A DNA stretch of 64,000 nt from Lucifuga dentata (Eukaryota > Chordata > Actinopteri > Ophidiiformes > Bythitidae). Below the pieces are notes generated by a model, which was given only the letters and a program-made list of their open reading frames with translations, made no database searches and had not been told where the DNA came from. Position 1 is the stretch's first letter. Each line of letters begins with the position of its first letter. This document shows positions 14,964 through 26,550 of the stretch, in pieces. Location: contig VXCM01006063.1 in assembly GCA_014773175.1 (NCBI GenBank), positions 1-64,000 on the forward strand, given 5' to 3'. Both the position numbers and the translations under genes were made by a program.

Positions 14964-15096
14964 CCAGTACCAGTTAAACAAGAAATTATTTATATCAAAT
15001 TATTATGTTATTCTAATTTGCTATTAGAATTATATTATTATTTTATTCTAACTTGATATAAACAATATAAACAATTTTCTGTTTAACTGGTACTGG
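14964..15096. repeat. long palindrome (133 bp) with CCAGTACCAGTTAAAC ends
   Basis: It begins CCAGTACCAGTTAAACA and ends TGTTTAACTGGTACTGG. The arms continue as imperfect inverted copies (ATTTATATCAA inside the left, TTGATATAAAC inside the right, TTCTAATTTG versus AGAATTATA-type AT-rich centre). It could be a snap-back MITE. TGTTTAACTG also recurs just downstream at about 15229. Confidence 0.65.
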
Positions 15097-16189
15097 AAAT
15101 GTGTGGCAGTTTGGAAAAATATGAAACAGTACTTATCTTAAGGAATATTTAAGGATTAGTTTAATATGATTTATTTTCAGTTTAATGGTCAGTTTTTCTT
15201 CTTACTCTATTGCTGTACTATTACCTGTTTAACTGACATGAAAAATCGGGGAACGTGTGGCGATGTTACCAGAGTTAAAACTTTACTCTTCTAAATCTAT
15301 GCTATAAGTACACACACACAAAGAGGCACCTTTAATTCTGTTTACATCTGGTGTATGCTATAAGATTCCAAGCTTATTTTCACTTGACATTAAGTATCAG
15401 GCATACCTGGGTGCGAATATTGTGTACTTGGATGCCATGCACTCCATAATGTCACAATAGTAAGACTTATGGCTTTTGTTTGTCAACCTGTGTGTGTGTG
15501 TGAGGATAAGGGCAGAACTGAGACCGGGCAGTCACCTGATCTGGCAATGCACCTGAAAACAATCCCCGTTCCTCAACTGGAGGGAGGGTCATGTTATTTT
15601 CTTCCCTTACACACAAACATGTTATGCAATCCTTGCAGCTCACCTCTCGTATCAGCTGCCTGGATCCTTATTTCATGGAGCTGGCTGGGCTGACAGTCAG
15701 ACATCAGGGTTTACACCACACTTGTGAGACAATTTACAAAATGAAATAACAAATATCTTCCATCTATTGCGACCATTTGAAGTACCGCAGAGTGCTTCTA
15801 TTAAAGGTCTGTCGATCAAGAAAGCTGTGAGGTGTTAGTCAACCTGTCTACCAGCACTTTACTTTCATTTTTTTCCCCCCTCTGTGTAAATAATACCNCC
15901 CCCCCCCCACTGGCCTTTCCCCAAGGCCCAGCTGTACAGCTCAGCAGCAGGAAGTGCTTCGGACAAAAGCAGGAAATAATGAGGAAGTCCTATCAGCAAC
16001 GAGTGCTCGCCTGCCAACACGCTTTCCTCCTCAGCTCGGCTCGCAGCAAAAACCAACACACAATTGATCACGGAGAAATGCATGCATGCGTCCACGCACA
16101 GAAACACACATCAATACATAGAAATGTGTAAAAGGCATGTACACACAAATATATTCCTACACAGCAGAACCATGCGCAAAGAGAGGGTA

Positions 16190-16408
16190 TCAAACTATTA
16201 GCTATTAGCGTAGTTAAGAAGGGACATTAGAAGCTGAAGTATTGGATTTTAAGGTGAGTATCACCTGAACGTGTGATTTTGAAAGATTAGGGGATTTGAA
16301 AAAATAACAGGTAACCTAAAATACGGTTTTATGTTTTGGAAATTGGTGTTGTACGCAGGTTGTATATATTGGGCTCAAGCGTGGACGATCGCCCTTATGG
16401 TCCTTTAA
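16190..16408 (+). mobile_element. MITE family A, copy 5 (right arm only)
   Basis: Matches the right arm of copy 1: TTTTAAGGTGAGTATCACCT, then GATTTTGAAAGATTAGGGGA, TACGGTTTTATGTTTTGG, and the terminus TTATGGTCCT-TTAA. It resembles copy 4 more than copies 1 and 2 in the TATATATTGGGC segment. The left boundary is approximate because the arm fades out. Confidence 0.65.
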
Positions 16409-17109
16409 ATATGTATTCTCAAAAATGTAAGAGAAGGAGCACAGCGTTAAGGGATAATGAAACGTCTCTCGCCTCTTAATACCTCGACAACAATCGTACA
16501 TCTTGTTCCACCATGTTTCTGTCCTCAGAAGACCCCGTCCCTTAAATCTCTTCTCACAGCCTAGCTCCTCCTTCAGCTACGATAGTGGGCAGCAGTTTCA
16601 GCCTCGTGTGTGTGTGTGCCTGCGTTCCACTTGGCTCTCGTAAGCGTTGTGCAAGTGTCTTGTCTGCACATGCACTTACATAAATGTATATGTGTAACTG
16701 CATGTGCAGCTTGTGTGTGTGTGTGCGTGCAGAAGGGTGTGGGAGAGCCGGTCCATTGATGAGCTGGAGGAGACAGACGAGAGTGTTCCAGATCCCCCGG
16801 GGCACTCAGCTAGCACTGCCTGCTACTGTACTCGCTGCATGAATGGAGCGGGCTGAGCTCAGAGCAGCGCGCGCACACACACACACAGATGCCAGCTTAT
16901 CAAAGTTACTTTGGATATATTAACAGAGATGCAAGCTGCCAGGAAGGAAAACACAAGAGCACTTTTATGACCCCTCTCCATCTGTCTGTTTCTATCCTTC
17001 CTTCCTTTCCTCTTTGTTTTCTTCCCTCTTTCAGTTTTTGCCTCTTCCTCTCAGTCCCTGTCCCTCATAAGATATTCATGGTAATTGAAAGACTGGTGAG
17101 TGAGTGAAT

Positions 17110-17111
<2 letters not shown>

Positions 17112-17156
<45 letters not shown>

Positions 17157-17170
17157 CGTGTGTGTGTGTG
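17112..17170. repeat. (GT)n microsatellite with GC interruption
   Basis: GT run interrupted by GCGCGCGC, a sequence type prone to Z-DNA. Confidence 0.95.
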
Positions 17171-17913
17171 GATGAAAAACAAACCACCAGGGAAAAGCCT
17201 CAACTATCACAAATGAACAGCATCAGAGAAGAGAATGAATGAGAGAAAGACAAGTCGCGTGCAGCTCTCTCTCCGTCTTGAATGTGAATGTTAGATCACA
17301 TAATTTACAACGGACTCAACTCAGAAACTGGAAATTCACATATTGTCATGTCTGCATCTACTTTTTACTCCTTAAGTTAGTAGCACATTTTTGTTTTCAC
17401 CAAAAGTCTACAGGCTGATAAAACTAGTAATCTGCATGATATCCAAAACCTTTTGTATCATTCCACCTCTGGAGCACGGACAACATGCTTACACCTACAC
17501 AAACACAGGAGTGTTTTGCATTTTGTAGAACAAGTGAACACTGTAAATTGGAAAAGAAGTACTTTCCTTTCCAGGTGATCGGTCTGTTTTTTTGTTTTTT
17601 AAATTCTCGTATTCTCTGCATCATTGAGCAGTAAGCTAATTGAGAACAGTACTTCCAAGACATTTACTTCTCATTAGAGTTAAATAAAATGAAAGAAAGA
17701 AGAGAAGAAGAGGGAGTGAGAGCAAAAGTGTAGAAGCTGCCTGGGCAGAGACGCTGTAGGACGCTGGCTAAGAGCTTTGGGCTGGCTAAGTGTTTTTGTT
17801 TGGTTATGGGCACAAGCCAGCAGCACGCTTCACTGAGCTCCTCCATCCTTAATACTCTCATTTTCTTCCTCTCCTCAGCCTGCTCTAGCTTGGCCACTTG
17901 CCACTCTGGCAAA

Positions 17914-17956
17914 AGTGTGTGTGTGTGTGTGTGTGTGTCTGCGTGTGTGTGTGTGT
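17914..17956. repeat. (GT)n microsatellite
   Basis: Interrupted GT dinucleotides. Confidence 0.95.
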
Positions 17957-18418
17957 ACCTGGGAGCAAAACTTCCATACTTGAAACACCCCACCAATGTT
18001 TGTTTTGCTCTGTTTGTTTTGTTTTGCCCAACCCCTCTCTTCCCCTCCTGCCTCTTTCTAGACTCTCCCCCTCTCTCCCTCCTCCTCTTCTCTCTCACTA
18101 CATATTACAACAACACATCACTAGCTCACTAGTGCAATTGACACTAACGACAATTTGTAGAGCCCTGACGACCTAGATTACCGACCCAAACAACAACAAA
18201 GTATACAGGCTAAAGGTGAAAGATTACATCATCATAACTTTGAAAAACTACAAAGTTGTAACCTGTAATGGAATGAGGGCATTTTCCCTCTCAGGCTTTT
18301 CTCATTATGAGGTTGTGGCTGTGTGTGTTTGTACATGCATGCCTGAAAACAATCGGAGCAAACAAAGCACATAGGTGCATGTGATGTGAACTTTGACCTG
18401 AAAATCTTTCTCTCCTCC

Positions 18419-18420
<2 letters not shown>

Positions 18421-18451
<31 letters not shown>
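18421..18451. repeat. (TG)n microsatellite
   Basis: Uninterrupted TG dinucleotides. Confidence 0.95.
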
Positions 18452-18452
<1 letters not shown>

Positions 18453-18879
18453 GTGCAAGCTTGGCACTGGCTGCTGTCTGTGGAAGCTGAACAGAGTGTG
18501 CCAGGGCTCAGCCGCTGATAGAACGTTAATCTAAACAGGAGATCGATGCTCCCATTCTCTCTCTCTCTCTCTCTCTCATCTGTGAATGTTTAGTCCTCTG
18601 TTCATTTCTAGTTATCTCAACTTTTTCTTCTCTTTCGTTAGCTCTTATTTGTGAATTCATTTTTCCAGCTTGCTTGCTTGCTTTCCATCCAGCCTGTGTG
18701 TGCATCTGCTACACATCTCTTATCTGTGGATTTTGTTATCTATACATTTAGGCCTCTACTTTCCTTGATTTACTGTCTCTCAATTTTGTAAATTTCCTGT
18801 AGAAATGTAGTTTTTTTTTTCCTTCTGACATTGTGTTCCATTTGGAAGTCACCAAACAAATCTGCTCCATGCTTTAGGA

Positions 18880-19431
18880 CAGTCAGCCTCAAAGTCCGGA
18901 CTCCGGTTTGGATCCAGACCGAATCACAACTGTCTCTGGACTCTGACAAAATTACATGTTTCATGTATTATTTGTATTAACTGCAAGACATCACTGCTAC
19001 GCAACGAGTCAAAATTCTCTGCTTAGTGAAACCGAATGTTCAACTGCTCCACTGTGTGTGTGAGAACGTCTACTCTGCTTTGGTTTGGTCCAGTCACATT
19101 CAGCGTCCCATCATCTCCATGACNTGTGTGAGAACGTCTACTCTGCTTTGGTTTGGTCCAGTCACATTCAGCGTCCCATCATCTCCATGACAACTATAGG
19201 TTGACACGGCGTTGGGCTCATTGAGAGTTGACAGCATAGACTGAGAGTTGACAGTACAGCTAGTTTCGTCAGCAACCCCCACCCCACCCCACCCCCCACT
19301 CAACACCTTAAATTCCCAGTAAAAATTAGGATCCCAATCCGGCCGTGGCTTGACTGACTTTAATAAACGGACCTTTGTCTTATTGAAAATTTTCTTTGTG
19401 GACCTTTAAGATTTGTATTTGAGTGCCCCTA
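18880..19431 (+). mobile_element. non-autonomous hAT element with 8-bp target duplication
   Basis: The left end CAGTCAGCCTCAAAGTCCGG and the complement of the right end (TAGGGGCACTCAAATAC) share the hAT-type form xAG...CTCAAA. The flanks are CTTTAGGA (18872-18879) and CTTTAGGG (19432-19439), identical at 7 of 8 positions, as expected for an old hAT target duplication. There is no transposase frame. The apparent length of 552 bp includes a 67-bp false duplication at the single N at 19124; the real length is about 484 bp. Confidence 0.72.
19057..19191. repeat. 67-bp direct duplication around single N (assembly artefact)
   Basis: Positions 19057-19123 and 19125-19191 are identical and separated by one N at 19124. 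This is how an unmerged contig overlap looks. It lies inside the hAT element. Confidence 0.85.
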
Positions 19432-21442
19432 CTTTAGGGTTATAAGAGCTATAAGTTTCTCTTGTAACATGAAATTAAATGATATTTTTAGATCAGAAGC
19501 AGGTACATTTATCTCTCAACAACAAATGAAAAGTCAGAAGTGGCAACAGGCAAGAAGAGCCAAAGACAAGTCAGTAAAAAAGTTTGTTGGCTCACATTTT
19601 CAGCTTTTAATTTCTGCTCAGTTTTTTCTCTTTACATGTTTTGCAAGTTCATGAATTTTAGTCCGTAAACCTTGTTAAAGTAAGTTTGATATGATATGGA
19701 GCACTTTAACATACATCCATACCCTTCAGCAGATGAGATACCGCAAATCAGATGAAGCCTAATTATGTAACACTCCACTAGTTAATGTCAATGTCAAATA
19801 GAAAAGCATGACTTCGCTGGGCTTGCATTATAAAACAGAAATTCCTATATATATTATATAGATTTTTTTTTAAAAACTACACATTATTGACAAAATTATC
19901 AACAACAAAACAGATACTCTCTGGCCTCTAACTCAGCACCTGTCACTATGACTTTAGGGTGTTAAAGGACTTTTTGAGCTTAATGCTAAGCTTAACAGTA
20001 CAAACATTTTTATGACACTGGATCCTTCACTGAGAATCTCGTCTTTTCATTTTCTCTTTTCCGTTGGGAAATGCAAGTGCAGAATCAGTTGCAGAACAGC
20101 AACCCCGCTGCTGGTGTGGATTCACCATCTCGCTCAAAAACATCTGCAGAAACGCTTATCCTCATTTAATTCATGCAATGCCCACACAGAAATGATGACA
20201 TGTGATTGAAAGACAAGAGTTTCAAGCTCTGGTTTTTGGTGCCCGATGCCTGATTCTGATACGGAGCTCTGCAGCACAGCAGTCTCCACGCATGAAGCAA
20301 ACTGACTGCACTTAATCACATTACGCTGCTGCACTGCTGCTGTCCAGAAGAGAAGCAAGAAACCACCAACATCCACTCAGGCAGCAAAGCCACAGTGACT
20401 GTGACAGCTTGTAAAAGCCGAGAAAATTGCAGCCTGAGACAAAACCTACCACTGGACTGACCTCCACATCCAGCTGGCTACCTGCATGCAGCTGTACACG
20501 CAGGAAATACAGTATATGTATACAAATACGCTAACATACACACACCTAAACACACTCAAAGCTGAGAAATGGGCAATGAATGTCAGAACTCACATGCCTC
20601 TCAAGGCTGTTTGGATTGCCAACAAGTAACTTAGTAACCTTGGATGGTTAAACATGACATTTCTTGGTTCTCTCACACACACACACACACAGACACAAGT
20701 GGTTTTCCTGCTTGTAAGGAGTATGTGTAAGATCAGAGGAATGCAGGCTCACCCCCGGCTCTTACCTAAGGCAACTGTAACCCTGTAAAAAAGCACAACA
20801 AACACAACCCCACAGTTTCCACTCACACCTAAACTTTAATGCCTCCTCTAATGTTCCTCCGCCCTGTGCCCAAGTCTGTGTGTGTGTGCATACATGCACG
20901 TGTGCATCTAAATTTGTAAACTGTGAGTTTTGATTCACAGAAGCCCTAATTAAAGACCCTGGAGTTTCCTCACACCAACACACAGCACATGTTCCTCTGT
21001 GCACCACTGTATAAGCAAACTAAAGGAAACAGCACATTTCTCTTGTATCTTGTGTCTTTCATCACATCCAGGCTGACCTGTGACAGTGATTCAGATTCTT
21101 TTATCGCTATCAATGCTGTTTTTTAATGATTTTATTATACCAAAATCTAGCAAAACGCAGGTTTGAGAAAAGCAGTAGTAACGGAGCATAAGCTTACACT
21201 CAAGGTTTGGCTGCTGTGTGCTTAAAACACATGCCTGGTGATGTGGAACTGGAGCTCACATCTCCAATGGGGTCACACACACTTAAGTACACATATATCA
21301 AAACGCACACAACCACAACGCACAAACATTTACAGTAGGTGGACACACGTCATCCCTATGTGTGGTCTACACACACTCACACTCCCCCTTGCTGCATGGA
21401 GATAGAGGCATTGCATCATGTTCTAGAAATGGCTCCCACCTT

Positions 21443-21444
<2 letters not shown>

Positions 21445-21474
<30 letters not shown>
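21445..21474. repeat. (CA)n microsatellite
   Basis: Uninterrupted CA dinucleotides. Confidence 0.95.
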
Positions 21475-21475
<1 letters not shown>

Positions 21476-22433
21476 CGCTTGATGAAACTGGAGCCTGTCA
21501 CATGACGGAGCACAGCATCATACCTGCTCCCTGGCCTTCCCGATGCAAAGCAGATATAGATGTACGTACACAGACTCTGACATACAGCACATTCTTGTTT
21601 CTATGTATCATCAGACATTTTTGTAAAGGTCTCTGACTCTGAAATCAAGTGCAGTTGTACGTACATTTGAACTCTTCCACTGTCACACCAAAAATGGCAA
21701 TTTTATCTAGTGTGTGTGTAACAGAAAAAGACACAAAGGGAGCCATTCCCTGTGTTCCACTTTCCTTCCTGACAGTGAGACCTGACAGAAAGATGGAGGA
21801 GCTAACAATATAGGCGGACTGCAGCATGGCCGAAGCCATTATGCCCCCATCTCAGACTCTGAGACAGAAGACAAAAAAACAACACAAGCTATAATCGCCT
21901 TCAAACAATAATAAGCATTTTGTCTGTGTGACTTACAATAAAAGCCATGTTCATGGTAACAGAGGAAAGACTGACTGACTGGTTGGCTGCAGCACTAAAC
22001 AAACCACAGCTATTTTTTTTTAACCAAAATAAAATCTGTACAATTCATAACAAACGTGTCTGCTCTGACTGTACCGACTCAACAACGCAACTGAGTCATT
22101 TCACACATCAAGCGCATCCTCAGCCTGTAATTATGCATCGCTTGCCCACTATGTTCCAGTCAATGAATGCTAATCAGAGGGCGGGGCGCATCCACGACCC
22201 CTGACTGCTGATATTAAGAACATTCCTCCACATCATAAAAATCATTACCAAAACCATTTGGAATGAAAACATCAGTCGCCTTCATTGATTTCTTAGGAGG
22301 GGGAAAAAAAATCTTTGGTGCATAGTCTCATTATGTGTCTCAAAGGACCGCTTTAGAACAGGCGGGCGGTATGATGGATTCTGGAAAGGTGCTATGCTAT
22401 CATATCTGCACACAAAAGCCGGTCAATATGGAA

Positions 22434-22474
22434 TTTTTTTTTTTTTTTTTTTTNTTTTTTTTTTTTTTTTTTTT
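22434..22474. repeat. poly(T) with single N
   Basis: T run broken by an N at 22454, 190 bp past the exon 2 donor (a poly(A) run in the transcript). Confidence 0.95.
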
Positions 22475-22664
22475 AACTACTCTATTTAAAAATAGAATCT
22501 TTTTTTTCTTTGTCTGGTTGGAGGAGCCATTTCTATGCCAGAGAAGAAAATCAGTGCAAGGAAAGGAACAATATTTCAAAGTGTGATACAAAAGCGATCT
22601 TTCTTTCCCTTTTTATTGTGTGATAGGCAAAGACTCGCGCATACACGCACGCACACACACTTAC

Positions 22665-23213
22665 TTCTCTGGCAGTGACTCTGTGACCAGCATCGTCCCC
22701 TGAAGTGTCCGTTGATGGTGTTCTGTGGGCAGACGGTCTGACCCTGGACCGTGCCAGGACACACATCTCCACATTCCCTCTCGTTCTTATTGGCCAGGAT
22801 GTAGTTGTCCTCAACCGAGTCTAGGATCTTGGACCAATCCAGGGTGGCCAGGTAGCAGAGGTCGGGGTTCTTCTCGATCCTCACGGCGCCCCTAGTGATG
22901 TTCATCAGGCTGTGAAGGCCTACCTCCTTCATCTGCAGCATTTCGTAGATTACCAGGGCATAGTTGAAGAAGAGGTTGTTGCCACGGATCACCGTCAGGT
23001 TGGGGAAGAGCTCGGTGAGGCTCTCCAGGCCGTAGACCCTGAACAGCAGCAGGTAATCGGTCACCACTTGCAGTTTGGGGTAGCTGAGGCCGCGGAAGTC
23101 CTCGGGCTTGGTCTTAAACATGAGTAAGATCTTCAGGTGGCCCTCGATGACGGTGCAGTTCTCCAAGGACTGGAGGTTGGTCACATTGTTCCGGATGTCC
23201 TTGCTCTGGCAAA
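22665..23213 (-). CDS. insr: insulin receptor, exon 2 (L1 domain and start of Cys-rich region)
   Basis: The 549-nt exon encodes the L1 beta-helix domain, half of the primary insulin-binding surface of the extracellular alpha subunit. Acceptor is CTTCTAG after a pyrimidine tract; donor is AGAA|GTAAGT (GT at 22664-22663). In human mature numbering I see DIRN at 12-15, LLMF at 36-39, Phe64, LFFNY at 87-91, Arg118 and Glu120. All four L1 N-glycosylation sequons are kept: Asn16 (NVT), Asn25 (NCT), Asn78 (NLT), Asn111 (NIT). The end enters the Cys-rich region with ECGDVCPGT and [18 protein letters not shown] and SVEDNYI are INSR-like, where IGF1R has ISKAEDY and AVSNNYI. Differences from human are Lys for Gln34, Tyr for Phe96, and one codon less before ECGD (human exon 2 is 552 nt from memory). 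No stops or Ns. Whether this is insra or insrb cannot be decided here. Confidence 0.96.
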
Positions 23214-24217
23214 CTAGAAGGATGGAGAGAAAAAAAGAAAGATGTGTGAGACATTGGAATAAGTGGGTCATAGACTAAATTACTGCACTTAAAGCTGCTG
23301 TCGGCCCTGAATGCTTTTATGTAAAGCGTGTTATGTCGGCATTGTGACCAAGGAGAAAGAGACGCACGTTCGTGTTCTCACCCACATGTATTTCACCACT
23401 CAGTATTAATTACTTGTACAGAAAGGAATGAGGAGAGCACACCACTTTGTAAATGAGGTGACGTGACTTTGCTTGCAATGTGTGACTGTGGCCTGAAGGT
23501 CTGGCAGGCACAAGTCCTCCTCAATTAGCCACTGTGTTAAAACGACGACACAAAAGCATCAACAGATTCCTCTTCTCCCCTTATAAACCATGAAACCACT
23601 AGCGATTTGCATTAAGTAGAGCAGAGCCATTCACAAAAGCAGCTTCGCTAAGTCGCTTCTATGATCTGACTGGCCGAAAGCGCTCTCGCTCTCTCTCTCT
23701 CTCTCTCTTCCTCACACACTCGTTCTCTCTCCTAATTGGCCTCGGTAGTATTTCTCTAGAGAGCAAATGATTCTACGGCAATGGCTGACTGTATGTAGAA
23801 GAGATGGGGTTACCAGAAATGAAAGCCGCCTGGAAGCAAAATGCTTATCCGTACTCATTCATACTCTGCTGCTGCACACTTAACACGCACACAGACATGC
23901 ACACACACACAAGCCCGTATTTAGACCGGCAAGTGCACACAGCCTCATGCACTCATACTAGAGGAGTGGAGAATTCATTAACAGGCAAGTCACTTGAGGA
24001 GATGTAACACAGAAAAGCTGCTCCTGTTTGCTGCTATTAGATACAGACTGTCTGCTATATTTGACAGTAGTGAAAGAAAAAATAAATCAATAAATGGGGA
24101 ATGATCATAAAGCAGTTTAATCTCCTGCATTTCCTTCCTTTTAAAAGACAGGTGTAACAACGAAAACAGTTTTGTTGCTACAACTGCACTAAAAAGCAAA
24201 TCAAACCATTTATTTTA

Positions 24218-24677
24218 CAGGCAGTCCCTGACTTACGAACATCTGACTTACGAACAATCTGTACAGCTTGTACTTACGAACCGACTGCCATAAAACCTAT
24301 TAAATTAAAAATTCAAGTTACATACAATGATTTGTAATAACGAACGGCGCACTACTTTACGATGCATGTCAAAACAAAAGAATGCCTCTTCCAACAAGCA
24401 AGACATCAAGGAGCAAGAGTAAGTGTTAACATACATGTTTTTTTTTTTATACCACCCCCCCCACACGCACACACACTCTCTCTCTCTGTTTATGATTTTA
24501 GGATATCTGGAAGTGTTTCTTTAATGTTTCTTATGCATAGAAAGGTAAAATATATACGCTAGATATGCATCAAAGTAAAATATATATGCTAGATACGCAC
24601 CTAACGTAACTTACAAACAAATCCGACTTACGAACAGTCGTGGGCACGGAACTCATTCGTAACCTGGGGACTGCCTA
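24218..24677. mobile_element. pogo/Tigger-like MITE (460 bp)
   Basis: Starts TA|CAGGCAGTCCC with TTACGAAC repeated nearby, and ends TTCGTAACCTGGGGACTGCC then TA|TA. The termini are inverted copies (CAGGCAGTCCC and its complement GGGACTGCCTA) and each is bordered by TA, the target of Tc1/mariner and pogo elements. TTACGAA and its complement recur in both arms. An internal tandem pair of about 30 bp (TAAAATATATACGCTAGATA type) lies at about 24545-24600. No transposase is encoded. It lies in intron 1, about 1 kb upstream of exon 2 in the gene's direction. Confidence 0.75.
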
Positions 24678-26503
24678 TATTTACGTTGAGAACTTTGCTA
24701 AGATACTGAATTTTATGGCGTCTCCACGTTTTGATTTTTCATAACCTCACAAATGACCTCACTGATTATGCTTCACACCCTGTTTGTGGCTATATCACAT
24801 TGCATTTTGATCAACAAAATGCTCACCCAAGGTCTGTTGTCGCCGTAGTGAATCGATTCAAATTAAAAACAGAAATTCTTTGCGGCACAATGAGCAGCCG
24901 GCAATCAACAAAATAGTTTGTGAAAGGTCAAAGACACGCCAGTAATCAGGAGCAAAGGGCAACAAAATTGAACAGAAATCTAATGCAAATTCATCATCAT
25001 CAACTTCTTCTCCTTTAAAATGCAGATGAAAGAGAAGGGATAACAGCACAGGTAGGACGTCCCTCCCTTCCATCCATGTTTACACACACTCCTACACAAT
25101 TTCTATTCAAGTCAAATAAATGAAGAAAGTATCCATCCGCAGCAAACATTTGATAACCTGACTTACGAGAACAGCCGTGCTGCTCTATACAGAGAAGATA
25201 ACATATGCTGCTTGACACACAGCATGATGTCTGAACACAACATACACGTATGAACACATTTCTCTCCCTTTAACATGCAGGATCTGAAGTGTAGATAGAC
25301 CGATTCACATTCGGCGTGCATAGTCAAACACACTGCTGGGAAGGAGTGGAGGAGACATAAAATACTCATTTGTTCAGTCGTTTCCACGTCTCATGAAAAT
25401 GAGTGAACACGGCTTAACCAAGCATGACGACATCAGCCAGACCGTCACTGGCTGAAAACAGATGTTACACGCCAATAACCTCAAACAATTACACGTGGAA
25501 ATATTTCATTTTTGTTATGCATATTGTTACACCAATTATGATAAATGCAAATATATTTGTTACTTATGTAAAAGGGGAAAAAACACTGTGCTTTTTTTTT
25601 TTTTTTTAAACTAAACCTGTGATAGTTTTAGGATGAGAAAATAAAGGAAGTGGTCGTGCGCTCATACCTGTAGGGTAAAATAAAGAATTTCAGCCTTTGC
25701 ACACAGCAGCATTCAATCAATGATAGAGACATAATACGGACACACACATGCTGACCACATTGTCTTTCATGCATCTTAACAGTGTGAACCCCATCTCCTG
25801 CTTCCTTATTCTCCCATTTATATTTCATACACACTATATCTCTTCCATGCCAGAAAGGAATCAATCAAACTACAGCAAGCAACAAAACAACAAAAACACA
25901 CACTTGAGTACAGTGTGGTACATATAGTTCTATTGAGCAGTCGCTGACCTCATCATTTCCCAGCTGTAACCTACCGATTAACTGCTCAGTCAGTTAATGG
26001 TTAATGAGACAAACATGTCAACGACCTGATCCAAACTCAGAGCAGCAGCACATCAGTAAAATGCCTTTAAGTTGCTTCTTATGATGGACAACAGCCAACC
26101 AAGTAGCATGCCAGTAAGCCCGAAAGTGTGGATTTTAAAAGGCAAGCTGGATCGTGCAATGATCAGAAACTCGTCACACCACAGAATTCAGTTTCAGCAT
26201 TTTAACCCAGAAAAACGCACATGAAAGAATATGGCTAAAAGTCAAAGTTCTCTTATATGCCTCCTACAGAGGAATGTTAACGGAAGAGTGATGCAACACA
26301 GATGAGTTTGCCAACTGTGACAGTATTTGACAAGACAGCATAATTTTAATGATAAAGGATTTGTTCAAATGAGATATTAATCTGTAGTAACAATTATACC
26401 CTCAGTAAAAGGCACAAGGCAAATGTGGACATCCTGATAATTATGGAGTTTTAAATTATCCAGCCTGTAGCTGACTGGCTAGCCAAAACGGAATGTATGT
26501 GTT

Positions 26504-26508
<5 letters not shown>

Positions 26509-26548
<40 letters not shown>
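26509..26548. repeat. (GT)n microsatellite
   Basis: Uninterrupted GT dinucleotides in intron 1. Confidence 0.95.

Positions 26549-26550
<2 letters not shown>

Larger units (their letters stand above)
1..22664 (-). other. insr: insr intron 2 (5' part, runs off window)
   Basis: Sequence downstream of the exon 2 donor in the direction of transcription. I looked on the minus strand for exon 3, which should encode the cysteine-dense furin-like region (spaced CC, C-x2-C and WRC motifs), and found no such frame, so exon 3 should lie beyond the left edge. The stretch holds microsatellites, poly-purine and poly-pyrimidine tracts, one hAT element (18880-19431), one truncated MITE (16190-16408), a palindromic element (14964-15096), and three single-N false duplications. 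I see no other gene. Confidence 0.8.

Noticed and set aside
1..22600. insr exon 3 within the window
   Set aside because: No minus-strand frame shows the dense cysteine pattern expected; it should lie outside the left edge.
22576..22664. Read-through of exon 2 beyond the donor
   Set aside because: The frame after GTAAGT is GT-repeat translation ([10 protein letters not shown]) with no similarity to the receptor.
22665..23213. Assignment of exon 2 to igf1r
   Set aside because: FKTKPEDFR and DSVEDNYI follow INSR, not the IGF1R residues at the same places.
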